Below, piece by piece: positions 1 to 7,275 of a DNA stretch of 58,491 bases. Made by a program: the position numbers and the translations under genes. Numbering within the stretch: the first letter of the stretch is position 1; the number at the start of each line of letters is the position of its first letter. Source of the DNA: Acidobacteriaceae bacterium (GTDB lineage: Bacteria > Acidobacteriota > Terriglobia > Terriglobales > Acidobacteriaceae); NCBI GenBank assembly GCA_003140075.1, contig PLIO01000240.1, forward strand, positions 1-58,491. Reading direction: 5' to 3'. The notes beneath the pieces are model-generated. The model worked only from the letters and a program-made list of their open reading frames with translations, was not told where the DNA came from and ran no database searches.

Positions 1-244
1 ACATTTTCTCGTTGCAACAACAGGGCGGCGGGCTGACCGAGACAGCCGGCACGCCTTACTGTAAAATCAAAGACGACGGAAGAGAAACAAGACGCAGCTA
101 TCGATAGAAATCTTCCAGAGTGGATTGCGGTTTCCGGGCTGAGCTTTCGGGTTGCACTTTCTGAAACATCCCATCCACAACATCCGCGGGTAAAATCGAG
201 TGGATCACGCTGCGCACACATCGAAACATCAGGAGAAATGAACC

Positions 245-433
245 ATGGCAGTAGGCGCGAAGATCGCAAAAACGGCGGACCGTAAGAAGGTGATGGACAC
301 GAGCAAGAGCACGGATTGTCCCAAGTGCGGCAAGACGACGCGGATCGTCAAGCGCATGAAGGACCGCGAGCGCAACATACCGGGCGGGATTTATATTTCG
401 TGTTCTGCTTGCGCGTTTTACGAGAAGCTGTAG
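245..433 (+). CDS. Small zinc-ribbon protein (62 aa)
   Basis: A basic 62-residue protein with two CxxC pairs (C25/C28 and C53/C56), the pattern of a single zinc ribbon. The first pair sits in CPKCG and the second in SCSAC, separated by a Lys/Arg-rich linker, so nucleic-acid or protein binding is plausible but not shown. An AGGAGA Shine-Dalgarno lies about 8 nt before the ATG. A strong hairpin follows the stop (463-496), so it looks monocistronic. I do not recognise a named family; the role is unknown. That it is real is supported by the RBS, the terminator and the cysteine spacing. Confidence 0.75.
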   Translation: MAVGAKIAKTADRKKVMDTSKSTDCPKCGKTTRIVKRMKDRERNIPGGIYISCSACAFYEKL

Positions 434-462
434 GGCTTCCAATTTCCATTTTCTGCTTCCCG

Positions 463-496
463 GTGGCCGGAGCAAGGCATTCCCTCCTCCGGCCAC
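463..496 (+). terminator. Hairpin terminator after the zinc-ribbon gene
   Basis: Perfect 10-bp inverted repeat GTGGCCGGAG / CTCCGGCCAC with a 14-nt loop, followed by TTTGTGT. It lies 30 nt after the zinc-ribbon stop and before the HicBA pair. The T tract is short, so termination strength is uncertain. Confidence 0.55.
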
Positions 497-534
497 TTTG
501 TGTCGAGCGCACATCCGGAAGGCCAGAAGTGCCG

Positions 535-780
535 ATGATAGAATTGATGCTGAGCCTGGTGATGAAGAGTCAGAGAACATTCACGGTTGTGATTGAACGA
601 GACGAGGATGGTTATTACGTCGGAACAGTTCCCGCTCTTCGAGGCTGCCACACTCAAGCGAAGACTCTGGACACGCTGATGAAACGAATGCGTGAGGCAG
701 TTGAGTTGTGCTTGCAGAGCGAGGATGGCGGCGGACGCAGTTCGCTTGAACTGGTCGGGGTTCAACAAATCTCGATATGA
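535..780 (+). CDS. hicB: HicB-family antitoxin
   Basis: An 81-residue protein with the HicB fold pattern: a beta-strand start (RTFTVVIERDEDGYYVGTVP), the conserved LRGCHTQAKTLDT segment, then a helix ending in the AVELCLQ region. HicB antitoxins neutralise HicA mRNA interferases and often repress their own operon. ATG 535 is preceded by GGAAGG at a long 12-nt spacing. ATG 562 (MKSQRTF) is an equally plausible start and closer to the usual family length. The stop overlaps the hicA start (ATGA at 777-780), so the two are translationally coupled, here in antitoxin-first order. No separate DNA-binding domain is visible. Confidence 0.8.
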   Translation: MIELMLSLVMKSQRTFTVVIERDEDGYYVGTVPALRGCHTQAKTLDTLMKRMREAVELCLQSEDGGGRSSLELVGVQQISI

Positions 781-995
781 CCCGCCTTCCCCGTCTCAAG
801 GGCAAGGCGATTATTCGCCTCCTTGAACGCGCGGGCTTTCGAATCATCCGCACAAAAGGCAGCCACACTTTCCTGAGACATTCGGACGGTCGAGCAACAG
901 TCGTGCCGGTTCATTCCGGCGAGACGATTGGTCCAGGGCTGCTGCGCGCTATTCTGAGAGATGTCGAAATGTCGGTTGACGATCTGCGTGAATAG
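777..995 (+). CDS. hicA: HicA-family mRNA interferase toxin
   Basis: A 72-residue protein with the hallmark HicA motif GSHTFLRH containing the catalytic histidine, preceded by the KGKAIIRLLERAGF helix and followed by the VPVHSGETIGPGLLRAIL segment. HicA toxins are double-stranded-RNA-binding-fold endoribonucleases that cleave mRNA. The start overlaps the hicB stop by 4 nt (ATGA). The gene is intact, and the G-S-H signature suggests an active toxin. The neighbour mqnE is convergent, ending 12 nt away. Confidence 0.88.
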   Translation: MTRLPRLKGKAIIRLLERAGFRIIRTKGSHTFLRHSDGRATVVPVHSGETIGPGLLRAILRDVEMSVDDLRE

Positions 996-1006
996 TCCAG
1001 CCTTAT

Positions 1007-2137
1007 TTACACGGCAACCGTAACCGACGTCTCCGTCCGTGTAACGGGGCGATAGAGAGTGTCGCGCTCGATGGGCTCTCGCCCCGCAGCGCGGATCAGG
1101 CGTTCTATCTCTTCGCGTCGCATGCCTTGCGGGGTGGTCGCGCCTGCGTCGTGGTAGATTTTTTCTTCGATCACCGTCCCGTCCATATCGTCGGCGCCGA
1201 AGCGGAGCGAGATCTGCGCGATCTTGGCGGTCATCATCTGCCAATAGGATTTGATGTGCGGGAAGTTATCGAGCACCAGGCGGCTGACCGCGATCTGCTT
1301 GATATCGAGCATGCCGGTGGTTTTCGGCAGATGCTGCAGCGGGGTGTTATCGGGATGAAAAGCCAGCGGAATGAAGGTCTGAAAGCCGCCGGTTTCGTCT
1401 TGCAGGGCGCGCAGCTTGAGCAGGTGGTCGACGCGGTCTTCGTCGTTCTCGACGTGGCCGTAGAGCATGGTCGCGTTCGATTTCAGCCCAATCTGGTGTG
1501 CAAGTCTGGCCGTATCGAGCCACTGATCGCCATCGATCTTGTGGTCGCAGATGATGTGGCGCACGCGGTCGGCGAAAATTTCGGCGCCGCCGCCGGGGAG
1601 CGAATCCACGCCTGAGGCTTTGAGCTGTTCGAGCGTCTCGCGAATCGATAGCTTGGCGCGCTTGGAGAGATATGCGACCTCGACCATGGTAAAAGCCTTG
1701 AGATGCACCTGCGGAAAGCGCTGCTTGAGGCCGGAGCAAAGATCGAGAAAATATTGAAACGGCAGATCGGGATGCAATCCGCCGACGATGTGAAACTCGG
1801 TAACGGCCTCGCTGTATCCAGAAGCGGCGGTTTCAAAAGCCTCATCGAGTGCCATGGTGTAGGCGCCGGGAGTGTCCTTCTTGCGGCCAAAGGCACAGAG
1901 GCGGCAGGCCGCGACGCAAACGTTGGTGGGATTGATGTGGCGATTCACGTTGAAATAAGTCTTGTCGCCGTGCTTGCGCTCGCGGACATGATTGGCCATC
2001 CAGCCCACGGCAAGGATGTCGCCCGTGCGATAAAGAGTGAGGGCATCGGCGGCGTCGAGGCGCTCACCGGCCAGCACTTTGGCGTGAATAGGTGCGAGGC
2101 GCGGGTCGTCGGTTTGAAAGGGATGCGTGGTGGACAT
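1007..2137 (-). CDS. mqnE: Aminofutalosine synthase (radical SAM), menaquinone biosynthesis
   Basis: A 376-residue radical SAM enzyme. The CxxxCxxC cluster motif is in the segment NVCVAACRLCAFGRKKD, followed by family segments EFHIVGGLHPDLPF, LKAFTMVEV and LPGGGAEIF. MqnE joins 3-(1-carboxyvinyloxy)benzoate to SAM-derived 5'-deoxyadenosyl radical to give aminofutalosine in the futalosine route to menaquinone. ATG 2137 (MSTTHPFQ) fits the family N-terminus better than an upstream start at 2197. The closely related MqnC also has this fold, but the sequence order here matches MqnE better. It stands alone between two toxin-antitoxin pairs; other mqn genes are not in the window. It implies menaquinone as the respiratory quinone used by the cytochrome cluster further on. 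Confidence 0.88.
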   Translation of the reverse strand: MSTTHPFQTDDPRLAPIHAKVLAGERLDAADALTLYRTGDILAVGWMANHVRERKHGDKTYFNVNRHINPTNVCVAACRLCAFGRKKDTPGAYTMALDEAFETAASGYSEAVTEFHIVGGLHPDLPFQYFLDLCSGLKQRFPQVHLKAFTMVEVAYLSKRAKLSIRETLEQLKASGVDSLPGGGAEIFADRVRHIICDHKIDGDQWLDTARLAHQIGLKSNATMLYGHVENDEDRVDHLLKLRALQDETGGFQTFIPLAFHPDNTPLQHLPKTTGMLDIKQIAVSRLVLDNFPHIKSYWQMMTAKIAQISLRFGADDMDGTVIEEKIYHDAGATTPQGMRREEIERLIRAAGREPIERDTLYRPVTRTETSVTVAV

Positions 2138-2278
2138 CAACTTGATGATACCGCACGGGCTTCTGGAAGTCATAGCCGCGGAATGATGATTATGCACGCG
2201 GAGGGTTAAGATAGTGGCAACTAAGAACCGAGCTGAGCGATGAAGCTTAGCGTCATCTCTGCCGACGTGTAACAGTTT

Positions 2279-2317
2279 ATGCTATTTATTGACATTTCAT
2301 GCTATTCAAGACATACT
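2279..2317 (+). promoter_or_regulatory. parDE promoter with direct-repeat operator
   Basis: TTGACA (2289-2294) and CATACT (2312-2317) are spaced 17 bp, a good sigma-70 type promoter. Two copies of ATGCTATT (2279-2286 and 2299-2306), 20 bp apart and therefore on the same helix face, bracket the -35 box. ParD antitoxins autorepress by ribbon-helix-helix binding to such repeats; binding here is inference. Confidence 0.55.
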
Positions 2318-2337
2318 GCCATTCAAGGCACAACCTA

Positions 2338-2589
2338 ATGAACATCTCTCTAACGCCAGAACTGGAACAAATGGTAGACGATAAAGTAAAAAGCGGACGC
2401 TATGCGTCTGCCTCGGAGGTAATCCGCGAGGGACTGCGGCTGCTGGAGGAACGGGAACAGTTCAAGCAGCAGCGATTGGCAGAGGTGAGGCGGAAGATTG
2501 ACCGGGGCATCGAGCAACTGGATCGAGGCGAAGGCGTTCCCGGACCCGAGGCTCGGGCGCGACTGCGACGGGCAAGAAGAGTGAAGTAG
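2338..2589 (+). CDS. parD: ParD-family antitoxin (ribbon-helix-helix)
   Basis: An 83-residue protein beginning MNISLTPELEQMVDDKVKSG, then RYASASEVIREGLRLLEERE: the ribbon-helix-helix DNA-binding fold of ParD antitoxins, followed by a charged C-terminal tail that wraps the toxin. ATG 2338 matches the family start. The toxin parE follows after 5 nt, and a promoter with paired operator-like repeats lies just upstream. The C-terminal region KIDRGIEQLDRGEGV is typical of type II ParD proteins. Confidence 0.88.
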   Translation: MNISLTPELEQMVDDKVKSGRYASASEVIREGLRLLEEREQFKQQRLAEVRRKIDRGIEQLDRGEGVPGPEARARLRRARRVK

Positions 2590-2594
2590 AGGCG

Positions 2595-2894
2595 ATGTTT
2601 CCGTATGTTCTTGCCCCGGACGCGTTGCAAGACCTACAAGACATTTGGGACTTCATCGGCTCGGACAATGTACTTGCGGCTAACAAGTTGGAGGATGAGT
2701 CTTTCGAGGCATTTGAGATGCTGGCGAAACGCCCTCGAATGGGACATACGCGATCCGATCTCACCGAGCGGGACGTGCGATTCTGGCCGGTCGGTCAATA
2801 CCTAATTGTGTATCGAAGCCTCCCAAACACGCTACAGATTGTCGCTGTTCTGCACGGAGCGCGCGACGTTGTCGAAGTGATCCGAAAGAGGTAG
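2595..2894 (+). CDS. parE: ParE/RelE-family toxin
   Basis: A 99-residue RelE/ParE superfamily toxin: N-terminal YVLAPDALQDLQDIWDFI, the central PRMGHTRSDL segment, the RFWPVGQYLIVYR core strand and a C-terminal LHGARDVVEVI. ParE toxins poison DNA gyrase; RelE relatives cleave mRNA on ribosomes. Pairing with a ribbon-helix-helix antitoxin favours ParE. The gene is intact and 5 nt downstream of parD. It ends 31 nt before the next gene. Confidence 0.87.
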   Translation: MFPYVLAPDALQDLQDIWDFIGSDNVLAANKLEDESFEAFEMLAKRPRMGHTRSDLTERDVRFWPVGQYLIVYRSLPNTLQIVAVLHGARDVVEVIRKR

Positions 2895-2925
2895 CGTCTC
2901 CGGTCCTGTACAATCCTGTCTTCCG

Positions 2926-3717
2926 ATGACTCCGCGCAGAAAATCGTGGCTGGGCGTGGCTTGTGTGCTGCTACTGGCTCTGGGAGCCCAGGCTGAGCCG
3001 GTCGCTCAGCTCAAGCCCACCGATTACGTCAACGATTTTGCCCACGTTCTGGATCAGAACACGATCACGCAGATGGACGATATCTGCCGGCAGATCGAGG
3101 AAAAGGCGCACGCCCAGATTGCGGTGGTGACCATCCACTCGCTCGATGGCACCGACGTAGAAAGTTACGCGGTCGATCTTTTTCATCAATGGGGAGTTGG
3201 AAATAAATCCACCAACCGCGGCGTGCTGATTCTATATGCCATTGACGACCATCGCGCCCGCATTGAAGTTGGCTACGGGCTGGAGCCAATCCTGCCCGAC
3301 GGCAAGGTGGGTGGATTTCAGCGGGAAGCGGTTCCGCTCATGCAGGCGGAAAGCTATAGCCAGGCGTTACTGCTGGTAACTTCGCGGGTCGCGCAGACCA
3401 TCGCGCAGGATGCTGGGGTTGAGGTCACCACTCCGCAACTCACGCATGCTCCGGCGGGGCCGGTGCGGCGGCCCGGCGGAGGCATATCCGCCGGGGGAAT
3501 CATACTACTGATTGTCATCGTACTCATCGTTCTTCTTACTCCGCTTCGCAGCATACTTTTCTGGATTCTGTTTTCTGGAATGTTCGGCGGCGGTGGTGGA
3601 GGTGGGTTTGGTAGCGGGGGTTTTAGCGGGGGCGGAGGCGGGTTTGGCGGAGGTGGTGGTTTTGGCGGATTCGGCGGCGGCAGTTCCGGCGGCGGCGGGG
3701 CCAGCAGCAGCTGGTAG
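2926..3717 (+). CDS. TPM-domain membrane protein (YgcG family)
   Basis: A 263-residue protein: signal peptide (residues 1-23), a TPM domain (about 30-155) with the segments YVNDFAHVLD, QIAVVTIHSL and IEVGYGLEPILPD, one transmembrane helix (about 190-212), then a Gly/Ser-rich tail rich in GGGG and GFGG runs and ending SSSW. TPM domains are soluble extracytoplasmic modules, with acid-phosphatase activity in plant TLP18.3. The bacterial partner is usually LemA, found here two genes downstream. Start: ATG 2926 immediately precedes the signal peptide. Function in envelope maintenance is inference. Confidence 0.85.
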   Translation: MTPRRKSWLGVACVLLLALGAQAEPVAQLKPTDYVNDFAHVLDQNTITQMDDICRQIEEKAHAQIAVVTIHSLDGTDVESYAVDLFHQWGVGNKSTNRGVLILYAIDDHRARIEVGYGLEPILPDGKVGGFQREAVPLMQAESYSQALLLVTSRVAQTIAQDAGVEVTTPQLTHAPAGPVRRPGGGISAGGIILLIVIVLIVLLTPLRSILFWILFSGMFGGGGGGGFGSGGFSGGGGGFGGGGGFGGFGGGSSGGGGASSSW

Positions 3718-3733
3718 CGAGCGAGGACTTAAC

Positions 3734-4471
3734 ATGATCCCGGAGAAAAAGATTAGCGAATTTGTCGGCCGGTTGCGAGAAGCGGCTGGAGCGAACCTTG
3801 AAAGTGTGATCCTGTTCGGATCGGCGGTCGCGGGAGACTTTCATCCCGAGCTCTCTAATGTCAATCTGTTCTGCGTGGTTCGGGACAGTTCGTTCGCAGC
3901 GTTGCAGGCGCTAGCACCTGCCGTGAAGTGGTGGGACGCGCAAAAGCAGCCACCGCCCTTGTTTATGACTCGCGATGAGATCGAGCACTCCACTGACGTA
4001 TTTACGATTGAGTTGCTGGACATGCAACAGCATCGCCGTGTTCTGTTCGGCGAGGACGTGGTGAAGAGTTTATCGATTCCGGCGAATCTGCACCGGGTTC
4101 AGGTGGAATACGAGCTGCGGGAGAAACTCGCGCTGCTGCGCCAGCACCTGCTTCTCGCTTCCGGCAAGGACTCTCGCCTTTGGGATCTGCTGGTACGATC
4201 GGTGTCGTCGTTCGCTACACTTTTTCGCCATGCGCTTATGGTGCTCGGTCACGAGGCTCCGGTTGGAAAGCGCGATGCGGTACAGGTTTTGTCAAAGCAG
4301 ATTGGGTTTGATGCCTCAGCCATTCTGCAGGTGCTGGATGTTAGGGAACGAAAGTTAGATCGCAAGAACCTCGATGTAGCGGATGTTTTTTCACGATACC
4401 TCGCCGCGGTAGAGCAGGTGACCGCCGCTGTTGATAGAATGCTGGACTCGGGTACAGTCGGTCCCAAGTAA
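3734..4471 (+). CDS. Nucleotidyltransferase-fold protein with altered metal-binding motif
   Basis: A 245-residue protein whose N-terminus (VILFGSAVAGDFHPELSNVN) is the pol-beta/MNT nucleotidyltransferase helix-turn motif GS-x(n)-DxD. The two metal-binding aspartates are replaced by asparagines (SNVNL instead of SDxDL), so catalysis is doubtful. The rest is helical and resembles the HEPN-like C-terminal half of such proteins. It lies between the TPM gene (13 nt upstream) and lemA (28 nt downstream), so the three look like one operon. ATG 3734 is chosen because the upstream extension reads through the Gly-rich coding region of the TPM gene. A binding or scaffolding role is inference. Confidence 0.75.
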   Translation: MIPEKKISEFVGRLREAAGANLESVILFGSAVAGDFHPELSNVNLFCVVRDSSFAALQALAPAVKWWDAQKQPPPLFMTRDEIEHSTDVFTIELLDMQQHRRVLFGEDVVKSLSIPANLHRVQVEYELREKLALLRQHLLLASGKDSRLWDLLVRSVSSFATLFRHALMVLGHEAPVGKRDAVQVLSKQIGFDASAILQVLDVRERKLDRKNLDVADVFSRYLAAVEQVTAAVDRMLDSGTVGPK

Positions 4472-4499
4472 GTTTTCCGAAGCTTATCAGGAGAATCTC

Positions 4500-5132
4500 A
4501 TGAGCAAGGTTCTGATCGTCATCGCGGTTATCGTGGTATTTCTATTGCTGGTGGTCCTGTTTACTTTTGGCCAATACGTGAGCGTGAAGAATACGCTCGT
4601 CAGCAAGAACGAGAGTGTGAAGGCAGCCTGGTCACAGGTGGACATCGTGCTGCAGCGCCGCGCCGACCTCATCCCAAATCTAGTTGAGACGGTGAAGGGC
4701 AACGCACAGCAAGAAGTAACGGTGTTCGGCGATATCGCGAAGGCGCGCTCTGCCCTGCTTTCCGCGGGCTCTCCGCAAGAGAAGATCGCAGCCAACGGGC
4801 AGCTTGACGGCGCGATCGGGCGCTTGCTGCTAGTGGTGGAGAATTATCCTCAGTTGAAGTCCAACGAGAATTTCCTGCGTTTGCAGGATGAACTCGCCGG
4901 CACCGAGAACCGCATTGCGGTCGAGCGCAAGCGCTACAACGACACTCTGCGCGACTACAACACTTACGTGCAGCAGTTCCCTAACAGCTTTTTTGCAGGG
5001 ATTGCAGGATTCAAGCCGAACGAAGCATACTTCGAAGCCTCCCCAGGATCGCGCGAAGTTCCGAAGGTGAACTTTTCAAGTCCCGGTGCAACGGCTCCGC
5101 AGGCGACTCCTCAGCCTGCGCCGGTGCACTAG
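4500..5132 (+). CDS. lemA: LemA family protein
   Basis: A 210-residue protein with one N-terminal transmembrane helix (about 3-27) and the LemA core: VKAAWSQVDIVLQRRADLIPNLVETVKG, VVENYPQLKSNENFLRLQDEL and ENRIAVERKRYND, ending in FFAGIAGFKPNEAYFEA. The long helices with NLVETVKG and ENRI are diagnostic. A Pro/Ala-rich tail follows. A CAGGAGAA ribosome site precedes ATG 4500. LemA proteins are membrane-anchored with a helical cytoplasm-averted domain, commonly encoded with TPM proteins as here; biochemical role is not established. Confidence 0.92.
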   Translation: MSKVLIVIAVIVVFLLLVVLFTFGQYVSVKNTLVSKNESVKAAWSQVDIVLQRRADLIPNLVETVKGNAQQEVTVFGDIAKARSALLSAGSPQEKIAANGQLDGAIGRLLLVVENYPQLKSNENFLRLQDELAGTENRIAVERKRYNDTLRDYNTYVQQFPNSFFAGIAGFKPNEAYFEASPGSREVPKVNFSSPGATAPQATPQPAPVH

Positions 5133-5165
5133 CTCGCCGGAGCGGGCCAATAGTCCCGACGGAGG

Positions 5166-6983
5166 TCAGGCGGGCAAGTCCCAGCCTTCGTCCTTCATCT
5201 TTTTGTTGGTCCAGTGCTGGAGCTGCTCAAAAAGTGCGGGATCGATGACGGCAAAGCGAAGACCGACGCGCGATTCATCGCCGATCCAAACGATGCGAGC
5301 CTTCGCGCGAAAAATGATCTCACTCTCGGGCAGTGGAAAGCTCACATCGAGCAGTCCCGCAAAGCGCATCGGTTCCTTCAGGCCGTCGAGTCCCATGCCG
5401 CCAGTACTGAGGTTTACGCCCTGAACGCAAACTTCCTCGCCCTGCTGATTTTTCACCGTCACGGAGAGCTGGATTCGGGCGCGAAAGAACTTTTGCTGCT
5501 CGAGACTGATAAAGCCCAGTGAGTTCCCGCCCTCGCCGGGATTGATATTGATGTTGTACTCCTTCAGCTTGCGGCTGAGAGTGCGGCGGGAGATCCCCAG
5601 CTGTTCCGCGGCCTGGCTGCGATGGCCGCCGCTGTGCTCCAGCGCCCGGATGATCATTTGTTCTTCCATGCTGTCAAGGTTGCCGACCGGCATAGACGCG
5701 GACTGGCGGAGCGCGACCGGACTGCCCGACATCGCGGCTACGATCTGAGGCTTTTGAATTTCGGAATGGATTGACTCCACCGCAACTCTAGCCACCAGGT
5801 TGCGCAACTCGCGGACGTTGCCGGGCCAGGAATGCGAGAGCAAAAAGGAGATGGATTCCGGTGTATAGGAATTGCCTGGCTTCTTCAAGTTGAGAAAGTG
5901 CTCGGCCAAAGCGACGACGTCTTCGGGGCGCTCCCGCAGCGGAGGCACGCGAAGTTGAAACTGCCCGAGCCGATGGAAAAGATCCTGGCGAAAGCGGCCC
6001 GCCGTAACTGCGGCATCGAGATCCTGGTTAGTGGCGGCGACGATGCGGACATCGACTTTGATCTTGCGATGGCCGCCCAGGCGATAGAACGGGTATCCAT
6101 CGAGCACGCGCAAGAGCTTCACCTGCGTTTGCAGCTGCAGTTCACCGATTTCGTCGAGGAAGAGCGTGCCTTTGTCGGCAAGTTCGAACAGACCGGGCTT
6201 GGACACGTCGGCACCGGTAAACGCGCCTTTCTCATAGCCGAATAATTCGCTCTCTACCAGATTTTCCGGGAGCGCAGCGCAGTTGATGTCCACCCAAGGC
6301 CGGCTGCGGCGGTGAGAGGCCTGGTGAATCGTGCGGGCGATGAGTTCCTTGCCGGTCCCCGTTTCGCCAGTAATGAGTACGGCCTCAGTGTGCGCTGCAA
6401 CCCGGTCCACCATGCGCATGAATCGATGCATCAGGGGACTAGCTATGATGAAAACACCGCCGTCAATCTCACGAGAAACGATATGTGCCGGCTCCTCTTC
6501 CTCTTCCGCGCCGCCCTCTTGCTCTTTGATGGGTCCTGCTTCTGTGCCTGGTTTTTCTTTCGCCACAGAGAGCAGAACGACCATCACCGTCGGCGTGGAA
6601 CTTCCGTCGCGAAGAAGCGTAACGCACAACTCTGCGCTGAAGGTTTTTGCCGACTTGGACTGAAACTGGCGTCGAGAGCGATATTCACCGTCCTTCAGAA
6701 CCGCAGCGAGCATGGCTTCGTGCAGTCGAAGTTGTTCCGAAATATTCTCGAACGAAGCGAAGGCTGAAAGAGTTTTCCCAAGAATTTCCTGGCGAGTTTG
6801 GCTGAATAGTTCCAGTGCGGCTTCGTTGCAGCCGGTGATTTTGCCATTAAGATCGGCGGAGAACACAGCAGTTCCGGTGACCGATCGGGCATCGGGAGCG
6901 GCAGCGGGCAGGGCTTCGCTGTCCGGCCGTTTTAGGCCGGTGGCCGGTGCCTGAGGTTGTGGGCTGAGATTTAACAGTGCCAT
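5166..6983 (-). CDS. Sigma-54-dependent activator: PAS, AAA+, Fis HTH, C-terminal PilZ
   Basis: A 605-residue enhancer-binding protein. Order: PAS domain (about 35-150), an acidic linker, AAA+ domain with Walker A GETGTGKE (206-213) and the sigma-54 contact loop GAFTGA (253-258), Walker B FLDEIGEL, a Fis-type helix-turn-helix (about 440-475, GHRSQAAEQLGISRRTLSRK), and then a PilZ domain (about 492-600) with the NLSTGG motif. PilZ domains bind cyclic-di-GMP through RxxxR plus (D/N)xSxxG; here the arginine part reads KFFRAR, so the first half is imperfect. ATG 6983 (MALLNLS) is chosen since the upstream extension is not PAS-like. It is divergent from a GGDEF/HD-GYP gene, suggesting local cyclic-di-GMP control of transcription. 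Confidence 0.88.
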   Translation of the reverse strand: MALLNLSPQPQAPATGLKRPDSEALPAAAPDARSVTGTAVFSADLNGKITGCNEAALELFSQTRQEILGKTLSAFASFENISEQLRLHEAMLAAVLKDGEYRSRRQFQSKSAKTFSAELCVTLLRDGSSTPTVMVVLLSVAKEKPGTEAGPIKEQEGGAEEEEEPAHIVSREIDGGVFIIASPLMHRFMRMVDRVAAHTEAVLITGETGTGKELIARTIHQASHRRSRPWVDINCAALPENLVESELFGYEKGAFTGADVSKPGLFELADKGTLFLDEIGELQLQTQVKLLRVLDGYPFYRLGGHRKIKVDVRIVAATNQDLDAAVTAGRFRQDLFHRLGQFQLRVPPLRERPEDVVALAEHFLNLKKPGNSYTPESISFLLSHSWPGNVRELRNLVARVAVESIHSEIQKPQIVAAMSGSPVALRQSASMPVGNLDSMEEQMIIRALEHSGGHRSQAAEQLGISRRTLSRKLKEYNININPGEGGNSLGFISLEQQKFFRARIQLSVTVKNQQGEEVCVQGVNLSTGGMGLDGLKEPMRFAGLLDVSFPLPESEIIFRAKARIVWIGDESRVGLRFAVIDPALFEQLQHWTNKKMKDEGWDLPA

Positions 6984-7206
6984 TCTCCGCGTTTGGACTC
7001 GATCTTGACACAGAGAACCGATATTGCAGGAACTATGCGCCCTCGGATGCTTACGAAAGTAATTGGTTACCGCAACTGACGGAACCAGAATCCCGGTCAC
7101 GTCAATTGCCAAACAGCACAAGCCGTCTTAGCGTTCGTTACGTCAGTAAGCTACTTAAATCCCTGTAACACCAATAGGATTTTCACTGGCCAAGCGGGAC
7201 CGAAGG

Positions 7207-7232
7207 TTGCGTGAGAGAACTCTCCCACGCAA
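7207..7232 (+). promoter_or_regulatory. Hairpin in the leader of the HD-GYP/GGDEF gene
   Basis: TTGCGTG / CACGCAA arms with a further GAG/CTC inner stem and a 4-nt loop, in the intergenic region 44 nt before the ATG at 7276. I could not match it to a cyclic-di-GMP or other riboswitch consensus; role unknown. Confidence 0.35.
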
Positions 7233-7275
7233 GCGAAGGAGTCTGTTTCGGACCGAATACAGAACAAACGACGGA

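Noticed and set aside
1-244. A gene at the left edge
   Set aside because: The only long frame there is antisense and runs through the zinc-ribbon gene; no start, ribosome site or domain supports it.
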